Origin: Halioglobus japonicus
GTDB lineage: Bacteria; Pseudomonadota; Gammaproteobacteria; Pseudomonadales; Halieaceae
Length of the DNA: 64,000 nucleotides
Direction of reading: 5' to 3'
Assembly: GCA_902705825.1 (NCBI GenBank)
Contig: CACSIL010000052.1
Span: 154,348 to 218,347, forward strand
A program made the translations under genes and the position numbers. The notes under the pieces were generated by a model. That model searched no databases and was not told where the DNA came from. It was given only the letters and a program-made list of their open reading frames with translations. This document shows, one piece after another, positions 1 to 8,348 of this stretch. Every line of letters begins with the position of its first letter. Positions within the stretch are counted from its first letter, which is position 1.

Positions 1-872
1 GCGGGAGCCTCACCTGCACCCAGCGCGACATGGGCTGAACGAATCTGCGCCGCGAGCGCAGCGCGACGGGCTGGAGCAATGTCCTCGGGGAGCGCCGAAA
101 CCGCCAACATCAGCGCAAAACCAGCGCGCACATCCGCTGCAATCTGGCTTGCGTCTGCGCGCGATACCAGCCGCAGCACCCGCAGCGCTAATGTCTGCGC
201 ACCAAATGGTGCATTCCCTTCGCGCAGTAATTCCCGCAAATGTGCAGTGTCGCCCGTCTCCAGCGCATCTACAGCAGCGCCAAGTCGCGCCCGCAGCTTG
301 TCGCGCAACAGTGTCACCGGGGAAAAGCCCAGCAGGAAATTGAAGCCAACCATCATCATCATGGGCAGCGCCCCCATGGCCCAGGCCTCTCGCAGCGCAA
401 AGGTCGCGGCATCACCGAAAGGCGCCTTTACGATCAACGTCAGCACAAACGCGATGATTAACGCGGCCACGCCGCCATTTTCCCCGAGCTGAGTCGCCGC
501 GCCGATGTAGAGCAATACACAGGAGGTGACAACGATCGGCGCCATGATGTGCATCGTCGATCCGCTCGTCAGGTTCACAATCCAGACAAGGAAGGCAACC
601 AGCGCGGGCATCAATAACAGAAAACCTAACCCAGTGCCGATATTGAGCACCGCGTCGGGCTTCATCAGATAAATGACCAGATAGCAGCTGATCGCTACCT
701 CGGGCACGTCGAACCGCATACCAGCACCCGTTACCAGAGCGCACAGCAAAGCGACTCGCCAGGTCATACCGACCCGACCAGGGACCGGCCGCAGATCATC
801 CACTAACTGATGCCATAGTGACGGCGGCGCGGCGCCGGGATCAGCCCGGAGCGTTGTTGTCACAAGCTTCAT
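1..872 (-). CDS. FUSC-family aromatic/organic-acid efflux pump, N-terminal part (cut by window edge)
   Basis: Inner-membrane pump of the FUSC/MdtO type, expected to work with the adaptor and small lipoprotein encoded just upstream to export aromatic or organic compounds. The reverse strand is open from an ATG at 872 to base 1, about 290 codons. It starts MKLVTTTLRADPG and runs into SLWHQLVDDLRPVPGRVGM, a typical soluble start before the first membrane segment. Four or five hydrophobic segments follow, then a charged cytoplasmic helix region. The start overlaps the adaptor's 3' end by 32 bases, so translation is probably coupled. A GTG at 863 is an alternative start. The C-terminal half lies outside the window. 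The substrate is not visible from sequence. Confidence 0.8.
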   Translation of the reverse strand, partial: MKLVTTTLRADPGAAPPSLWHQLVDDLRPVPGRVGMTWRVALLCALVTGAGMRFDVPEVAISCYLVIYLMKPDAVLNIGTGLGFLLLMPALVAFLVWIVNLTSGSTMHIMAPIVVTSCVLLYIGAATQLGENGGVAALIIAFVLTLIVKAPFGDAATFALREAWAMGALPMMMMVGFNFLLGFSPVTLLRDKLRARLGAAVDALETGDTAHLRELLREGNAPFGAQTLALRVLRLVSRADASQIAADVRAGFALMLAVSALPEDIAPARRAALAAQIRSAHVALGAGEAP

Positions 873-1908
873 CACGCCGCACCACCGCAACTGCGGATGC
901 GCCAAGGCGCATCAGTGGCGCGGGTGGGTCGTCGAGTTTGATCCGCACCGGGAAGCGCTGAACAATGCGCACCCAGTTGAGCGACTTAGGAACATAGGGG
1001 ACACCGCGAGGCAGATTGATAAAACTCTCCGACATCACACCCCAACCGACGCTCTCGACCCTGCCGGTCACGGGGTGAGAGCGATCCGCCAACACATAGA
1101 CCGTCGCGCAATCGCCGATAGCGATATCCGTAAGCTGTGTCTCGGGGAACGTTGCAGAGGCATACCAGTGTTCAGTGTCGATCAAGGTGAACAACGACTG
1201 TCCGGGTGCGACGATTTCGCCGGTAGAAACCGTCAATCCCACCACCAAGCCATCATGAGGCGCACGCACTTGAGTCGCCGCCAATTCTCGCTCGGCGATG
1301 GCCAGCGCTGCCTTTCGCGCTTCTACCAGTGCCTCCGATGCATCGAGCGTAGTGACCAGCGCACTGGCGGCATCGGCCTGACGCAACGCCTGATCGAGAC
1401 TGGACTGGGCGTCATCCCGAGCAGTACGGGCATCGTCAACCTGCTGTGCGGTAACATAACCCTGCGGTGCCAGCGGCAGAAGCCGCGCCAGTGTTGCCTG
1501 TGCCAGCGTAAGATTGGTGCGGGCGCGCTGAACCTGCTCCGTCGCAATAGCCGCGTTCGACTGCTCCGCTCGAATTGCCCGGCGCTGCGCATCCCGCGCC
1601 GCCTCGGCGAGGCGCAAATCGGCGGTCACCTGCGCCACGGCCAGTTCGTAGGGCTCTGGATCCAGCGCAAACAGCAAATCACCCTTGGCAACGCGCTGAT
1701 TGTCCGCCACAGCGATGGACACTACACGCCCGGCGATGGTGGCAGCGACATTCACCACGCTCGCCGTGAGCACCGCATCTTCTGACATCGGATTGCTTGC
1801 CGCACGCTGGGCGTACCACCACCCTGACAGTACAGCACCACTGACAACTACTACCGCAATGATGATACCGACAGCGGTGTATTTTCGCGCATAGGCTGAA
1901 CGGGCCAT
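841..1908 (-). CDS. HlyD-family membrane fusion protein (MdtN/EmrA-like)
   Basis: Periplasmic adaptor of 355 aa linking an inner-membrane pump to an outer-membrane channel. One N-terminal membrane anchor lies at about residues 12-31. A biotinyl-lipoyl-like half follows (GRVVSIAVADNQRVAKGD, about 60-78), then a long Ala/Gln-rich alpha-hairpin (about 85-205), the second lipoyl half (RAPHDGLVVGLTVSTGE) and a beta-barrel. This order is standard for the family. It sits 3 bases downstream of the YtcA-like gene and overlaps the FUSC gene, matching the ytcA-mdtN-mdtO arrangement known in enterobacteria. No outer-membrane factor is seen in this window. Confidence 0.88.
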   Translation of the reverse strand: MARSAYARKYTAVGIIIAVVVVSGAVLSGWWYAQRAASNPMSEDAVLTASVVNVAATIAGRVVSIAVADNQRVAKGDLLFALDPEPYELAVAQVTADLRLAEAARDAQRRAIRAEQSNAAIATEQVQRARTNLTLAQATLARLLPLAPQGYVTAQQVDDARTARDDAQSSLDQALRQADAASALVTTLDASEALVEARKAALAIAERELAATQVRAPHDGLVVGLTVSTGEIVAPGQSLFTLIDTEHWYASATFPETQLTDIAIGDCATVYVLADRSHPVTGRVESVGWGVMSESFINLPRGVPYVPKSLNWVRIVQRFPVRIKLDDPPAPLMRLGASAVAVVRRDEACDNNAPG

Positions 1909-1911
1909 ACG

Positions 1912-2175
1912 CTAGCGTCCAAATACGATTGCTGCAGCAGCAAACGCTATCAGAAAGGCGAGAGAAATATAAACAAGTGTTCGCAGCGGTATGCCGTCGT
2001 CAACACCCAAGCGGATCAGTAGCGCCCGAACAAGCACCGAGCCCAGCACGCCCAGTGCGGCGCAGAGCAACCAGGAGGGAAAATACGCACCGTAAAATGG
2101 CAGCGACGGACTCGCTGCATACCCACAGCCTTGAAGCCCGCACAATACTGTAGCAAGGAGAGTAACCCGCCGCAC
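1912..2175 (-). CDS. YtcA-like small membrane lipoprotein
   Basis: 87 aa, reading from a GTG at 2175. The N-terminus has a hydrophobic stretch ending in a lipobox-like LQGC, and two further membrane segments follow (about 32-52 and 64-84). Size, lipobox and position directly before an HlyD/FUSC pair match the YtcA family, which accompanies MdtN-type adaptors. Its role is unknown; it is presumably an accessory subunit of the pump. The preceding 63-aa ORF stops one base before this GTG's context, and only a weak AAGG lies upstream, so translational coupling is likely. Confidence 0.7.
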   Translation of the reverse strand: MRRVTLLATVLCGLQGCGYAASPSLPFYGAYFPSWLLCAALGVLGSVLVRALLIRLGVDDGIPLRTLVYISLAFLIAFAAAAIVFGR

Positions 2176-2177
2176 AG

Positions 2178-2369
2178 CTATACCTTGGGAGTTACTGTGC
2201 CGCGTGCATTTCTAACGACAGCAGCGGCGTCATTAACCCAACAATGAAAAGCAGAGCGCGCAGCCGCGGATGACATTGCCTGCAGCGGAGACAGATCCAT
2301 CTGCCGTGCAAGCGCTCGCGATAAGCTGGCCCTTGCAGCCGCATCGCAGTAGCCGAGCGAAGTACACAT
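2178..2369 (-). CDS. small protein of unknown function heading the efflux operon
   Basis: 63 aa, Ala-rich, with three cysteines (C2, C8 and C43) and no membrane segment. A strong ribosome binding site (AAGGAG, 7 bases before the ATG at 2369) supports real translation. The stop falls 2 bases before the YtcA-like start. I do not recognise the family. It could be a leader ORF that couples translation to the pump genes rather than a functional protein. The AT-rich region upstream would hold the operon promoter. Confidence 0.45.
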   Translation of the reverse strand: MCTSLGYCDAAARASLSRALARQMDLSPLQAMSSAAARSAFHCWVNDAAAVVRNARGTVTPKV

Positions 2370-2772
2370 TACAATCTCCTTACTGTCCCGACATCGGCAT
2401 CCTCACCGATTCAGCGCACAAAATCTGAGCATGATTAAAGAACGACACAGTGGTCTGTGCTTTTTGTTCTCGATCAGCGCACGCGATTGTAGCTGATACA
2501 GTATCGAACGAAAATACCCAGGAGCACTTCACGCAACTTTGCGACAAGTCATTGAAGTGGCCAGACGTCCATAGACGATTTATTCAGACACCTCTATGCG
2601 AAATTTTTTCTACTAATCGAAACAGTTAAGCCAATCCAGCCACAAAACATTATCGATATGTCCTATAATTTTCCTGCCATTAGAGCATGTCTCCAAACAT
2701 TGCGTTTCAGTTTGGAAGAAAACATGCACAGCGAATAATTAGCATGGCAGTGTGTAATTACTAAATTTCGAT
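2370..2772. other. divergent AT-rich intergenic region
   Basis: 403 bases between the leftward efflux operon and the rightward BCCT gene. It is clearly more AT-rich than its neighbours. It holds a TATAAT at 2664-2669 and a perfect inverted repeat at 2692-2716, and must contain promoters for both operons. No gene is seen in it. Confidence 0.7.
2664..2716 (+). promoter_or_regulatory. candidate -10 box and inverted repeat upstream of the BCCT gene
   Basis: TATAAT at 2664-2669 could be a -10 element, although no good -35 stands 16-18 bases before it. Just downstream, TCCAAAC (2692-2698) and GTTTGGA (2710-2716) form a perfect 7-base inverted repeat with an 11-base spacer. That position would suit a repressor operator. 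No regulator gene lies next to it. Confidence 0.35.
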
Positions 2773-4428
2773 ATGCGCAACAGGCAGCAAAATACTATAA
2801 AAAATGTATGTTGCCTCGCGCTATCGTGTTCGACCACTGGTATAGCAAGGGAGCTTGCTGAACCGTCGCAGAAAAATGCATGGGTAGTACGGGGGCGTCA
2901 TAGCGTGCAAATTAATAGGGTTGTCATCATTTCACTTCTTCTGTGCTTGCCTATAGGCGCTTGGGGCGTGATCGCTCCCGAGCAAATGGCAGCAAACGTC
3001 CTGGGGCTTACAAGTTACTTCATGGTGGGGGCAAGCTGGTGGTGGCTGTTGCTGTGCACAGGCTTTGTCATTCTTGCGGGGTTTCTCGCGTTCGGGCCGT
3101 ACGGCTCTATCCGCCTCGGCAGGGATGACGAGCAACCGGAGTTTTCCTTCACCTCGTGGATTGCCATGCTGTTTGCTGGCGGTATGGGTGCAGGGCTGTT
3201 GTTTTGGGGGGTTGCGGAACCCGTCACACATTTTGACAACCCACCAACGGGTGCAGGCGGCACGGCTGAAGCGGCAAGACAGGCACTGGTGATAACCAAC
3301 CTCCACTGGGGCTTGCACGCCTGGTCCATTTACGGAGTCTGTGCACTGGTGATCGCCTATTTTACTTTCCGACTGGAGAAGGCACCGCTGATTTCAACGC
3401 CTTTGCGCAGCCTGTTTTCCGGACGTTCAGCCGATGTCGCAGCAACCACAGCAGATGTACTGGGTGTGGTCGCGGTAGTGTTCGGCCTCGCCGGCTCCCT
3501 TGCTATGGGCACGCTACAGGTCCGCTCCGGTCTAACGGCTCTGTTTGATGTCCCTGTGGTGAATTCTGTTTCGCTCATGGTTCTGGCCGTACTGTTTGCG
3601 ATGTATATGATCTCCACCCTGACAGGTGTCGAGAAAGGCATGAAACTGCTGTCAGACATCAATATGGTGCTAGGCCTGGCACTGATGGCATTTATCCTGA
3701 TTTTCGGGCCAACCGCGTTCATCATGGAGACATTTGTCACCACGTTCGGCGCCTATGTTTCGCAGTTTGTCGAAATGTCATTTCGCCTGTTTCCTTTTGA
3801 AAACCTCACCCAGTGGTCGGCAAACTGGACACTCACCTACCTTATCTGGTGGCTCGCATGGGGGCCGTTCGTAGGCGTGTTTATCGCACGAATTTCGCGT
3901 GGCCGCACCATTCGAGAATTTTGTATGGGTGTTATCCTGATTCCCACGAGCTTTTCCATATTGTGGTTTTCGGTATTTGGCGGAGCCGGTATTTACGTTG
4001 AAATGTACGGCCCGGGAGGACTGTCTTCCATCATCACACAGGATGTAGCTGCCGCACTTTTTTCCTTTCTGGACTACTTCCCATTTGCTTCAGTACTCAG
4101 TATTGGCGCGCTGTTACTTATCGTGATTTTTCTGGTCACATCTGCTGACAGCGGCACCTTCGTACTCTCGATGATGACAACGGAGGGCAACCTCAACCCG
4201 CCGGCCAGCTCGAAAATTGTCTGGGGCACTATTGTTGCCGTGATCACTGCGGCAACACTTCTGGCCGGTTCGGTGGATGTCGCGCGCGCCATGTCAACGC
4301 TTGGCGCCATTCCGTTCTCTGCAATCCTTATTCTGCAGATCGTCAGCTTCCTGCGGCGACTGCGGCATGACCCATCGCGCAACCGACCCGTTACGAATAC
4401 CAACGTGGTTAACGAGGTGGCGCTATGA
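2773..4428 (+). CDS. BCCT-family betaine/choline/carnitine transporter
   Basis: Secondary transporter for quaternary ammonium or related osmolytes, 551 aa with 12 predicted membrane segments. Family signatures are clear: the GGMGAG loop near residue 138, LFWGVAEP next to it, and the segment-8 signature WWLAWGPFVGVFIARISRG followed by RTIREF. The tail after the last helix is short, so there is no long osmosensory C-terminus. The first ~45 residues do not look like a BCCT N-terminus, and a GTG at 2905 (VQINRVVII) may be the true start. The stop overlaps the next gene's start (ATGA), tying it to a binding lipoprotein, which is unusual for this single-component carrier class. The substrate cannot be read from sequence. 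Confidence 0.9.
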   Translation: MRNRQQNTIKNVCCLALSCSTTGIARELAEPSQKNAWVVRGRHSVQINRVVIISLLLCLPIGAWGVIAPEQMAANVLGLTSYFMVGASWWWLLLCTGFVILAGFLAFGPYGSIRLGRDDEQPEFSFTSWIAMLFAGGMGAGLLFWGVAEPVTHFDNPPTGAGGTAEAARQALVITNLHWGLHAWSIYGVCALVIAYFTFRLEKAPLISTPLRSLFSGRSADVAATTADVLGVVAVVFGLAGSLAMGTLQVRSGLTALFDVPVVNSVSLMVLAVLFAMYMISTLTGVEKGMKLLSDINMVLGLALMAFILIFGPTAFIMETFVTTFGAYVSQFVEMSFRLFPFENLTQWSANWTLTYLIWWLAWGPFVGVFIARISRGRTIREFCMGVILIPTSFSILWFSVFGGAGIYVEMYGPGGLSSIITQDVAAALFSFLDYFPFASVLSIGALLLIVIFLVTSADSGTFVLSMMTTEGNLNPPASSKIVWGTIVAVITAATLLAGSVDVARAMSTLGAIPFSAILILQIVSFLRRLRHDPSRNRPVTNTNVVNEVAL

Positions 4429-6269
4429 GGCTTATTGTTACGCTGCTGCTTTTCGTATCTCTGGCGGGCTGTACTGAACCCCCTTTTCGCGTTGGCTCCA
4501 AGGATCAAACTGAAAGTCGCATTTTGGCGGAAATGTTTGCACTCCTGCTGGAAGAACACGGTATCGAGGTCAAGCGTATAACCGGCCTTGGGTCAACCGA
4601 AACGGTGTTTCAGGCACTCAATGATGACGACATCGATTTGTACCCCGAATACACCGGCACGGCGCTGGCGTTGATGGGCGCACCGCGCACCGGTGACGCA
4701 GACCAGACGTACTCTGTTGTATCCGATGCGCTGGCCAGAAACGGCCTGGTGTTACTGGATCGGCTTGGCTTTGAATCTGGCTATGTGGTGCTGACTCGTC
4801 CGGCCGTGGCCTCGTCCAACAGGCTTAGCGCCATTGCCGATCTTACCCGGGTCGACAACCAGCTGCGACTGGGAGTTACGCAGTCTTTTGCCGAACGACC
4901 ACGCGATGGGCTCGAGCCGTTTCTTGACCGCTTTGGCCTGGCGTTTGATGACATCGTGGTGTTTGCCAATGTCGATCGCGAAGGCCTCTATGATGCACTG
5001 ATCGAAAAGCGTGTTGATGTGATTGTAGGGCTCACCACCGACCCCGAAATTGCTGACTATGAGCTATTACAGCTACAAGACAAGACGGGCGTTTTCCCCG
5101 ACTATGATGCAGCGCCATTGACATCGCGCATCGCACTCGAACGCCATCCGGACGTTGCGGAAGTACTGTCCCTGCTGGCGGACAAAATTGATAATGCGAT
5201 GATGCGCAAACTGAATGCAGCCGTTCGCCTTGATGGCCGTCCGGCCAACCGCGTCGCACGTCAGGCACTATACGATCTCGGTCTTGTTGACGAACCACCG
5301 CGGGAGCGTGCCCCAGTATTGGCGATTGCCGTTGCACCTGAAGCAATGGGTACGGATGTATCGATTACCACGCTACGCGCAGTGCGCAAGGCAATGCGTG
5401 GCCGCGATGTCGACCTCACGGCCTTTGACGTACCGCTGGAAGGAATTGCCAGCGGCGAGGCCCGCCTGGCACTCGCACCGGCGGTTGCCGCCTTCATCAT
5501 GAAAGACGACACACTGGTAAGGGATGATCGCGTCGAGGCGGTTGCCGCCGTCGGCTCGACCTTTCTGCATGCATTGGCGCTGAGCAGTGCACCTGTCGAA
5601 CCGATCAATGCACGCACTATTGCCTCCGGCCCAGTGGGGTCTTCCTCGCACAAGTTGGCGCTGGTTATTGCCGCATCCGCCGGTTCTCCCGTGAATGTTG
5701 TGGCGCTGCAAGACGATGGCGCGCAAACTGCCGCGGCGGCACTGCGCGACGGCAAAGCAGACGTGGCATTGGTATTTGCCGCACCGGGGCGACAGGACCT
5801 GGTAGATGTATTCTTACAGAACGACGATATCACCTTGGTGAAATCTGACGGCTGGTGGCAAAGTGCCTCGCGCCTTGCCCTTCCGGTTATGCGCGAGGCG
5901 CAGATTAACGCCGACATCTATCGCGGTGTTGACCAAGCCGTTGCCACCCTGTCGACGCAGCTGATCCTGTTTGGCCCCGCCCTGCCCGACCGCTTTGTTA
6001 TCGGCCTTCAAGGGCCGGGATCACTGTTCGGCGAACTGCGACCGCTGCAAGATAAAAGCGTCGAGGCGATTAACCTCAACCTTGGCCGTCACGCTGCCGT
6101 TGATCCTCATTTACGCCGCGCCGCAGCGCTGGCGCCACACGTCAATATTCGCGACGACAGGATGAACCCCTATCCGGAGCGCGCAGTCTTGATGGTGGTA
6201 ATTCTGGCATTTCTGGTATGGGCCGGATGGCTGCTAGTGCGTCCGGAAAAAACAGGCCACAGCTCATAA
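4425..6269 (+). CDS. two-module binding lipoprotein: OpuAC-like plus TAXI/NMT1-like, C-terminally anchored
   Basis: 614 aa. A lipobox (SLAGC, Cys about 16) suggests outer- or inner-membrane lipid attachment. Residues about 20-290 resemble OpuAC/ProX glycine-betaine binding proteins (FRVGSKDQTES, then DIDLYPEYTGTALALMG, typical of the choline/betaine pocket region). Residues about 295-565 resemble a TAXI/NMT1-type receptor (SGPVGSSSHKLAL, LRDGKADVALVFAAPG, ADIYRG). A membrane helix lies at about 588-606 with a short positive tail. The gene overlaps the BCCT gene by 4 bases. I infer that it scavenges or senses substrate for that carrier. The second-module assignment rests on pattern alone and is the less certain part. 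Confidence 0.75.
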   Translation: MRLIVTLLLFVSLAGCTEPPFRVGSKDQTESRILAEMFALLLEEHGIEVKRITGLGSTETVFQALNDDDIDLYPEYTGTALALMGAPRTGDADQTYSVVSDALARNGLVLLDRLGFESGYVVLTRPAVASSNRLSAIADLTRVDNQLRLGVTQSFAERPRDGLEPFLDRFGLAFDDIVVFANVDREGLYDALIEKRVDVIVGLTTDPEIADYELLQLQDKTGVFPDYDAAPLTSRIALERHPDVAEVLSLLADKIDNAMMRKLNAAVRLDGRPANRVARQALYDLGLVDEPPRERAPVLAIAVAPEAMGTDVSITTLRAVRKAMRGRDVDLTAFDVPLEGIASGEARLALAPAVAAFIMKDDTLVRDDRVEAVAAVGSTFLHALALSSAPVEPINARTIASGPVGSSSHKLALVIAASAGSPVNVVALQDDGAQTAAAALRDGKADVALVFAAPGRQDLVDVFLQNDDITLVKSDGWWQSASRLALPVMREAQINADIYRGVDQAVATLSTQLILFGPALPDRFVIGLQGPGSLFGELRPLQDKSVEAINLNLGRHAAVDPHLRRAAALAPHVNIRDDRMNPYPERAVLMVVILAFLVWAGWLLVRPEKTGHSS

Positions 6270-6270
6270 T

Positions 6271-6309
6271 CGGCAGTGGCCTGCCAATCTGGTTAGTAAT
6301 GCACTGCCG
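6271..6309. repeat. inverted repeat after the binding-protein gene
   Basis: CGGCAGTG at 6271-6278 pairs perfectly with CACTGCCG at 6302-6309 across a 23-base loop, starting 1 base after the stop codon. There is no T-tract, so it is more likely a 3'-end stabilising hairpin than a classical terminator. Confidence 0.35.
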
Positions 6310-6667
6310 CCGTGGGTGGAGCTGCGTTTATGAATGCATGTCAGATGTTGATGCCGATAGTGCAGAAGTCTGATGACAAAGACAACATGTAACCTTTTGG
6401 ACTTTGGGACAGATCAACAACCCGGCTTGGACAGACAATCTTTCACATCTAAAAAGCGGTATCAGCTTTTGCTCTGCCCCAAATTACGCGCTATACCGCT
6501 ACCATTGCCAGACCTAATCCACGCTGTTATGGAGTGGCGCAAGCTGGGTGTGTCTGCACAACAAGATGTCCGCTGCCATTAGCTTTCTCCTTGTCCTTGC
6601 CAGCACTGTACGCAACAAGTAACATCGCCCGACCACAAAGACTCAATAGACAACGCAATCTCCAATC
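6310..6667. other. intergenic region before the metal-efflux operon
   Basis: About 360 bases without a convincing gene. A 69-codon open frame at 6373-6582 lacks a ribosome binding site and family features. The promoter of the metal-efflux operon should lie in its right half, but no clear MerR-type spaced promoter or regulator gene was found. Confidence 0.5.
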
Positions 6668-6979
6668 GTGAAATTTTTTGTTGCCATTTTTTTCGCTCTC
6701 CAGATGCTTATCAACTGCACGCTGGCGTTTGCGCACATGGCAAGTGATATGCATGATCCACACGATGCAGCACAGACAAGCACAGCTTCAGATCTCTTTG
6801 AGCAATCAGCGGGCAGCGACTCAGACCTCGACGACAACACCCACTGTCACCTCTGCGCAATAGCACTGAATACCTCTTTCGCGAGTGCGCCAATCGCACG
6901 GCACTTCGCGACAACACCCTTCGCACAGCAGCGCGCGAATAGCGGCACCTCACCTCCCGTACGCCCACCTAACGCCTGA
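6668..6979 (+). CDS. small exported Cys/His protein (DUF2946/CopL-like) ahead of czcCBA
   Basis: 103 aa from a GTG start. A signal peptide covers about residues 1-22. The rest is polar and rich in His, Asp and Ser, with HCHLCAIAL near residue 58 as the only conserved-looking motif. Small exported proteins with an HxxC core (DUF2946, CopL-type) are commonly encoded ahead of metal-efflux genes and are thought to bind or sense metal. It lies 70 bases upstream of the TolC-like gene in the same direction. Family membership is inferred from layout and the motif only. Confidence 0.6.
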   Translation: MKFFVAIFFALQMLINCTLAFAHMASDMHDPHDAAQTSTASDLFEQSAGSDSDLDDNTHCHLCAIALNTSFASAPIARHFATTPFAQQRANSGTSPPVRPPNA

Positions 6980-7049
6980 ACTCCCCCACCACTAACACTT
7001 TTAGTTTTTAGTCGGTGCGCTCCCCTGCGCGTCGGCTGCGGGAGTAATC

Positions 7050-8348
7050 ATGTATTTATCCAAACGACAGGTACGGCTGATGCTATCTGGCCGGATCGCA
7101 ACAATCGGGGCTGGCCTCGTGTTGACTCTGGCTGTCAGTCAAGGTGTTTCAGCACAGACAAGTATTGGCCTGGCCCGGGCGCTGCAGTTGTCCCTTGCCA
7201 ACAATCAGGAGCTGCAGCTCTACCCCTATCAACGCAACAGTTCCGAAGCGCTGCTATTGCAGGCGGGGCTGAGGCCCACGCCACGGGCTGAGCTGGTGGT
7301 AGAAAATGCGTTGGGCAGTGGCGATTACAGCGGCTTTGACGCCAGTGAAACCACGCTGGCTCTGAGTCAGGTGATTGAACTGGGAGAGAAGCGCGAGCAA
7401 CGTATATCGGTGGCTCAGGCCAGGCAGGATCTGCTCTCCACAGAGTATGAATTGAGCCGGCTCGATGTACTGGCTGAAACCAGTCGGCGCTACTACCAGA
7501 TGCTCGCAGTCCAGGCGCAAGCACAGATCAATGCCAAGCGGCTTGCCCAGGACCTAAAAGCCCTTGAGATCACCCGCAACCGCAACCGTGCCGGGGCGAC
7601 AGCTGCCGCCGATGTCTCCAAACTTGAATTGAGAGTGGCTCGCAGTCGCGCCACCGCACAGAGTTTAGACAACGCGCAATTACTCGCCGCCAGGCGGCTC
7701 GCAGCGATGTGGCAGGGAGAACCGGATTTTGAGCGGGTTGAGGGCGATCTTTCCGCTATGCCGGCGCTACCCAGTCTTCAGGCCCTGCGCACCGCCATCC
7801 AACGCTCTTCCAGCCTGGAACGTCAGTTTGCGCTGCTGCGCCTGGCGGATGCCAGCGTGGGATTGGCGCAGGCTAACGGCAAAAACGACCTGACACTGGG
7901 ACTGGGTCTGCGACACCTTGAAGCCAGCAATGATCAGGCACTGGTCTTTTTCGTTTCCACGCCCCTCAGTTTCAGCAACCCCAATGAGGGGCGCATCAGG
8001 GCAGCCAGAGCAGACCACTTGCGCGGCACCAGAGAGGCCGAGTTACTGACACAAACTCTGGAGTTGGAATTGCTGCAGCTCTACCAACAACTGCAGAACC
8101 ACCGCGATCAGGCATTACAGGTGAGAGACGAACTGCTCCCCCGGTCGCGCAAGCTCATTGACGATATCCAGCAAGGCTATCAGCTGGGCCAGTACTCTGC
8201 CCTGCAATGGGTCGACGCACAGGAGGAACGCTTTGTGCTGGAGCGCGAGCTCATCGATCTCTACACCACTATTTACCTGCTACTACTAGAGCTTGAACGC
8301 ATTACTGGCGAGCCTCTACAAGGCGTCATTGAAGGAGATATTTCATGA
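7050..8348 (+). CDS. czcC: outer-membrane efflux channel, CzcC/TolC family
   Basis: 432 aa. A signal peptide ends near residue 35 (VSAQ). The rest is the duplicated TolC-type helical/beta barrel pattern, with SLANNQELQL early and a long coiled region about 160-240. It should form the outer-membrane exit duct of the RND pump encoded downstream. The start is supported by GGGAG, 5 bases before the ATG. Its stop overlaps the adaptor's start by 4 bases, so the three efflux genes are translated as a unit. Confidence 0.88.
   Translation: MYLSKRQVRLMLSGRIATIGAGLVLTLAVSQGVSAQTSIGLARALQLSLANNQELQLYPYQRNSSEALLLQAGLRPTPRAELVVENALGSGDYSGFDASETTLALSQVIELGEKREQRISVAQARQDLLSTEYELSRLDVLAETSRRYYQMLAVQAQAQINAKRLAQDLKALEITRNRNRAGATAAADVSKLELRVARSRATAQSLDNAQLLAARRLAAMWQGEPDFERVEGDLSAMPALPSLQALRTAIQRSSSLERQFALLRLADASVGLAQANGKNDLTLGLGLRHLEASNDQALVFFVSTPLSFSNPNEGRIRAARADHLRGTREAELLTQTLELELLQLYQQLQNHRDQALQVRDELLPRSRKLIDDIQQGYQLGQYSALQWVDAQEERFVLERELIDLYTTIYLLLLELERITGEPLQGVIEGDIS

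Noticed and set aside
1075-1785. 236-codon frame on the plus strand
   Set aside because: It lies wholly inside the HlyD adaptor on the other strand, has no family features, and the adaptor motifs are clear.
6373-6582. 69-aa frame between the receptor gene and the czc operon
   Set aside because: No ribosome binding site, no recognisable composition or family; treated as non-coding.
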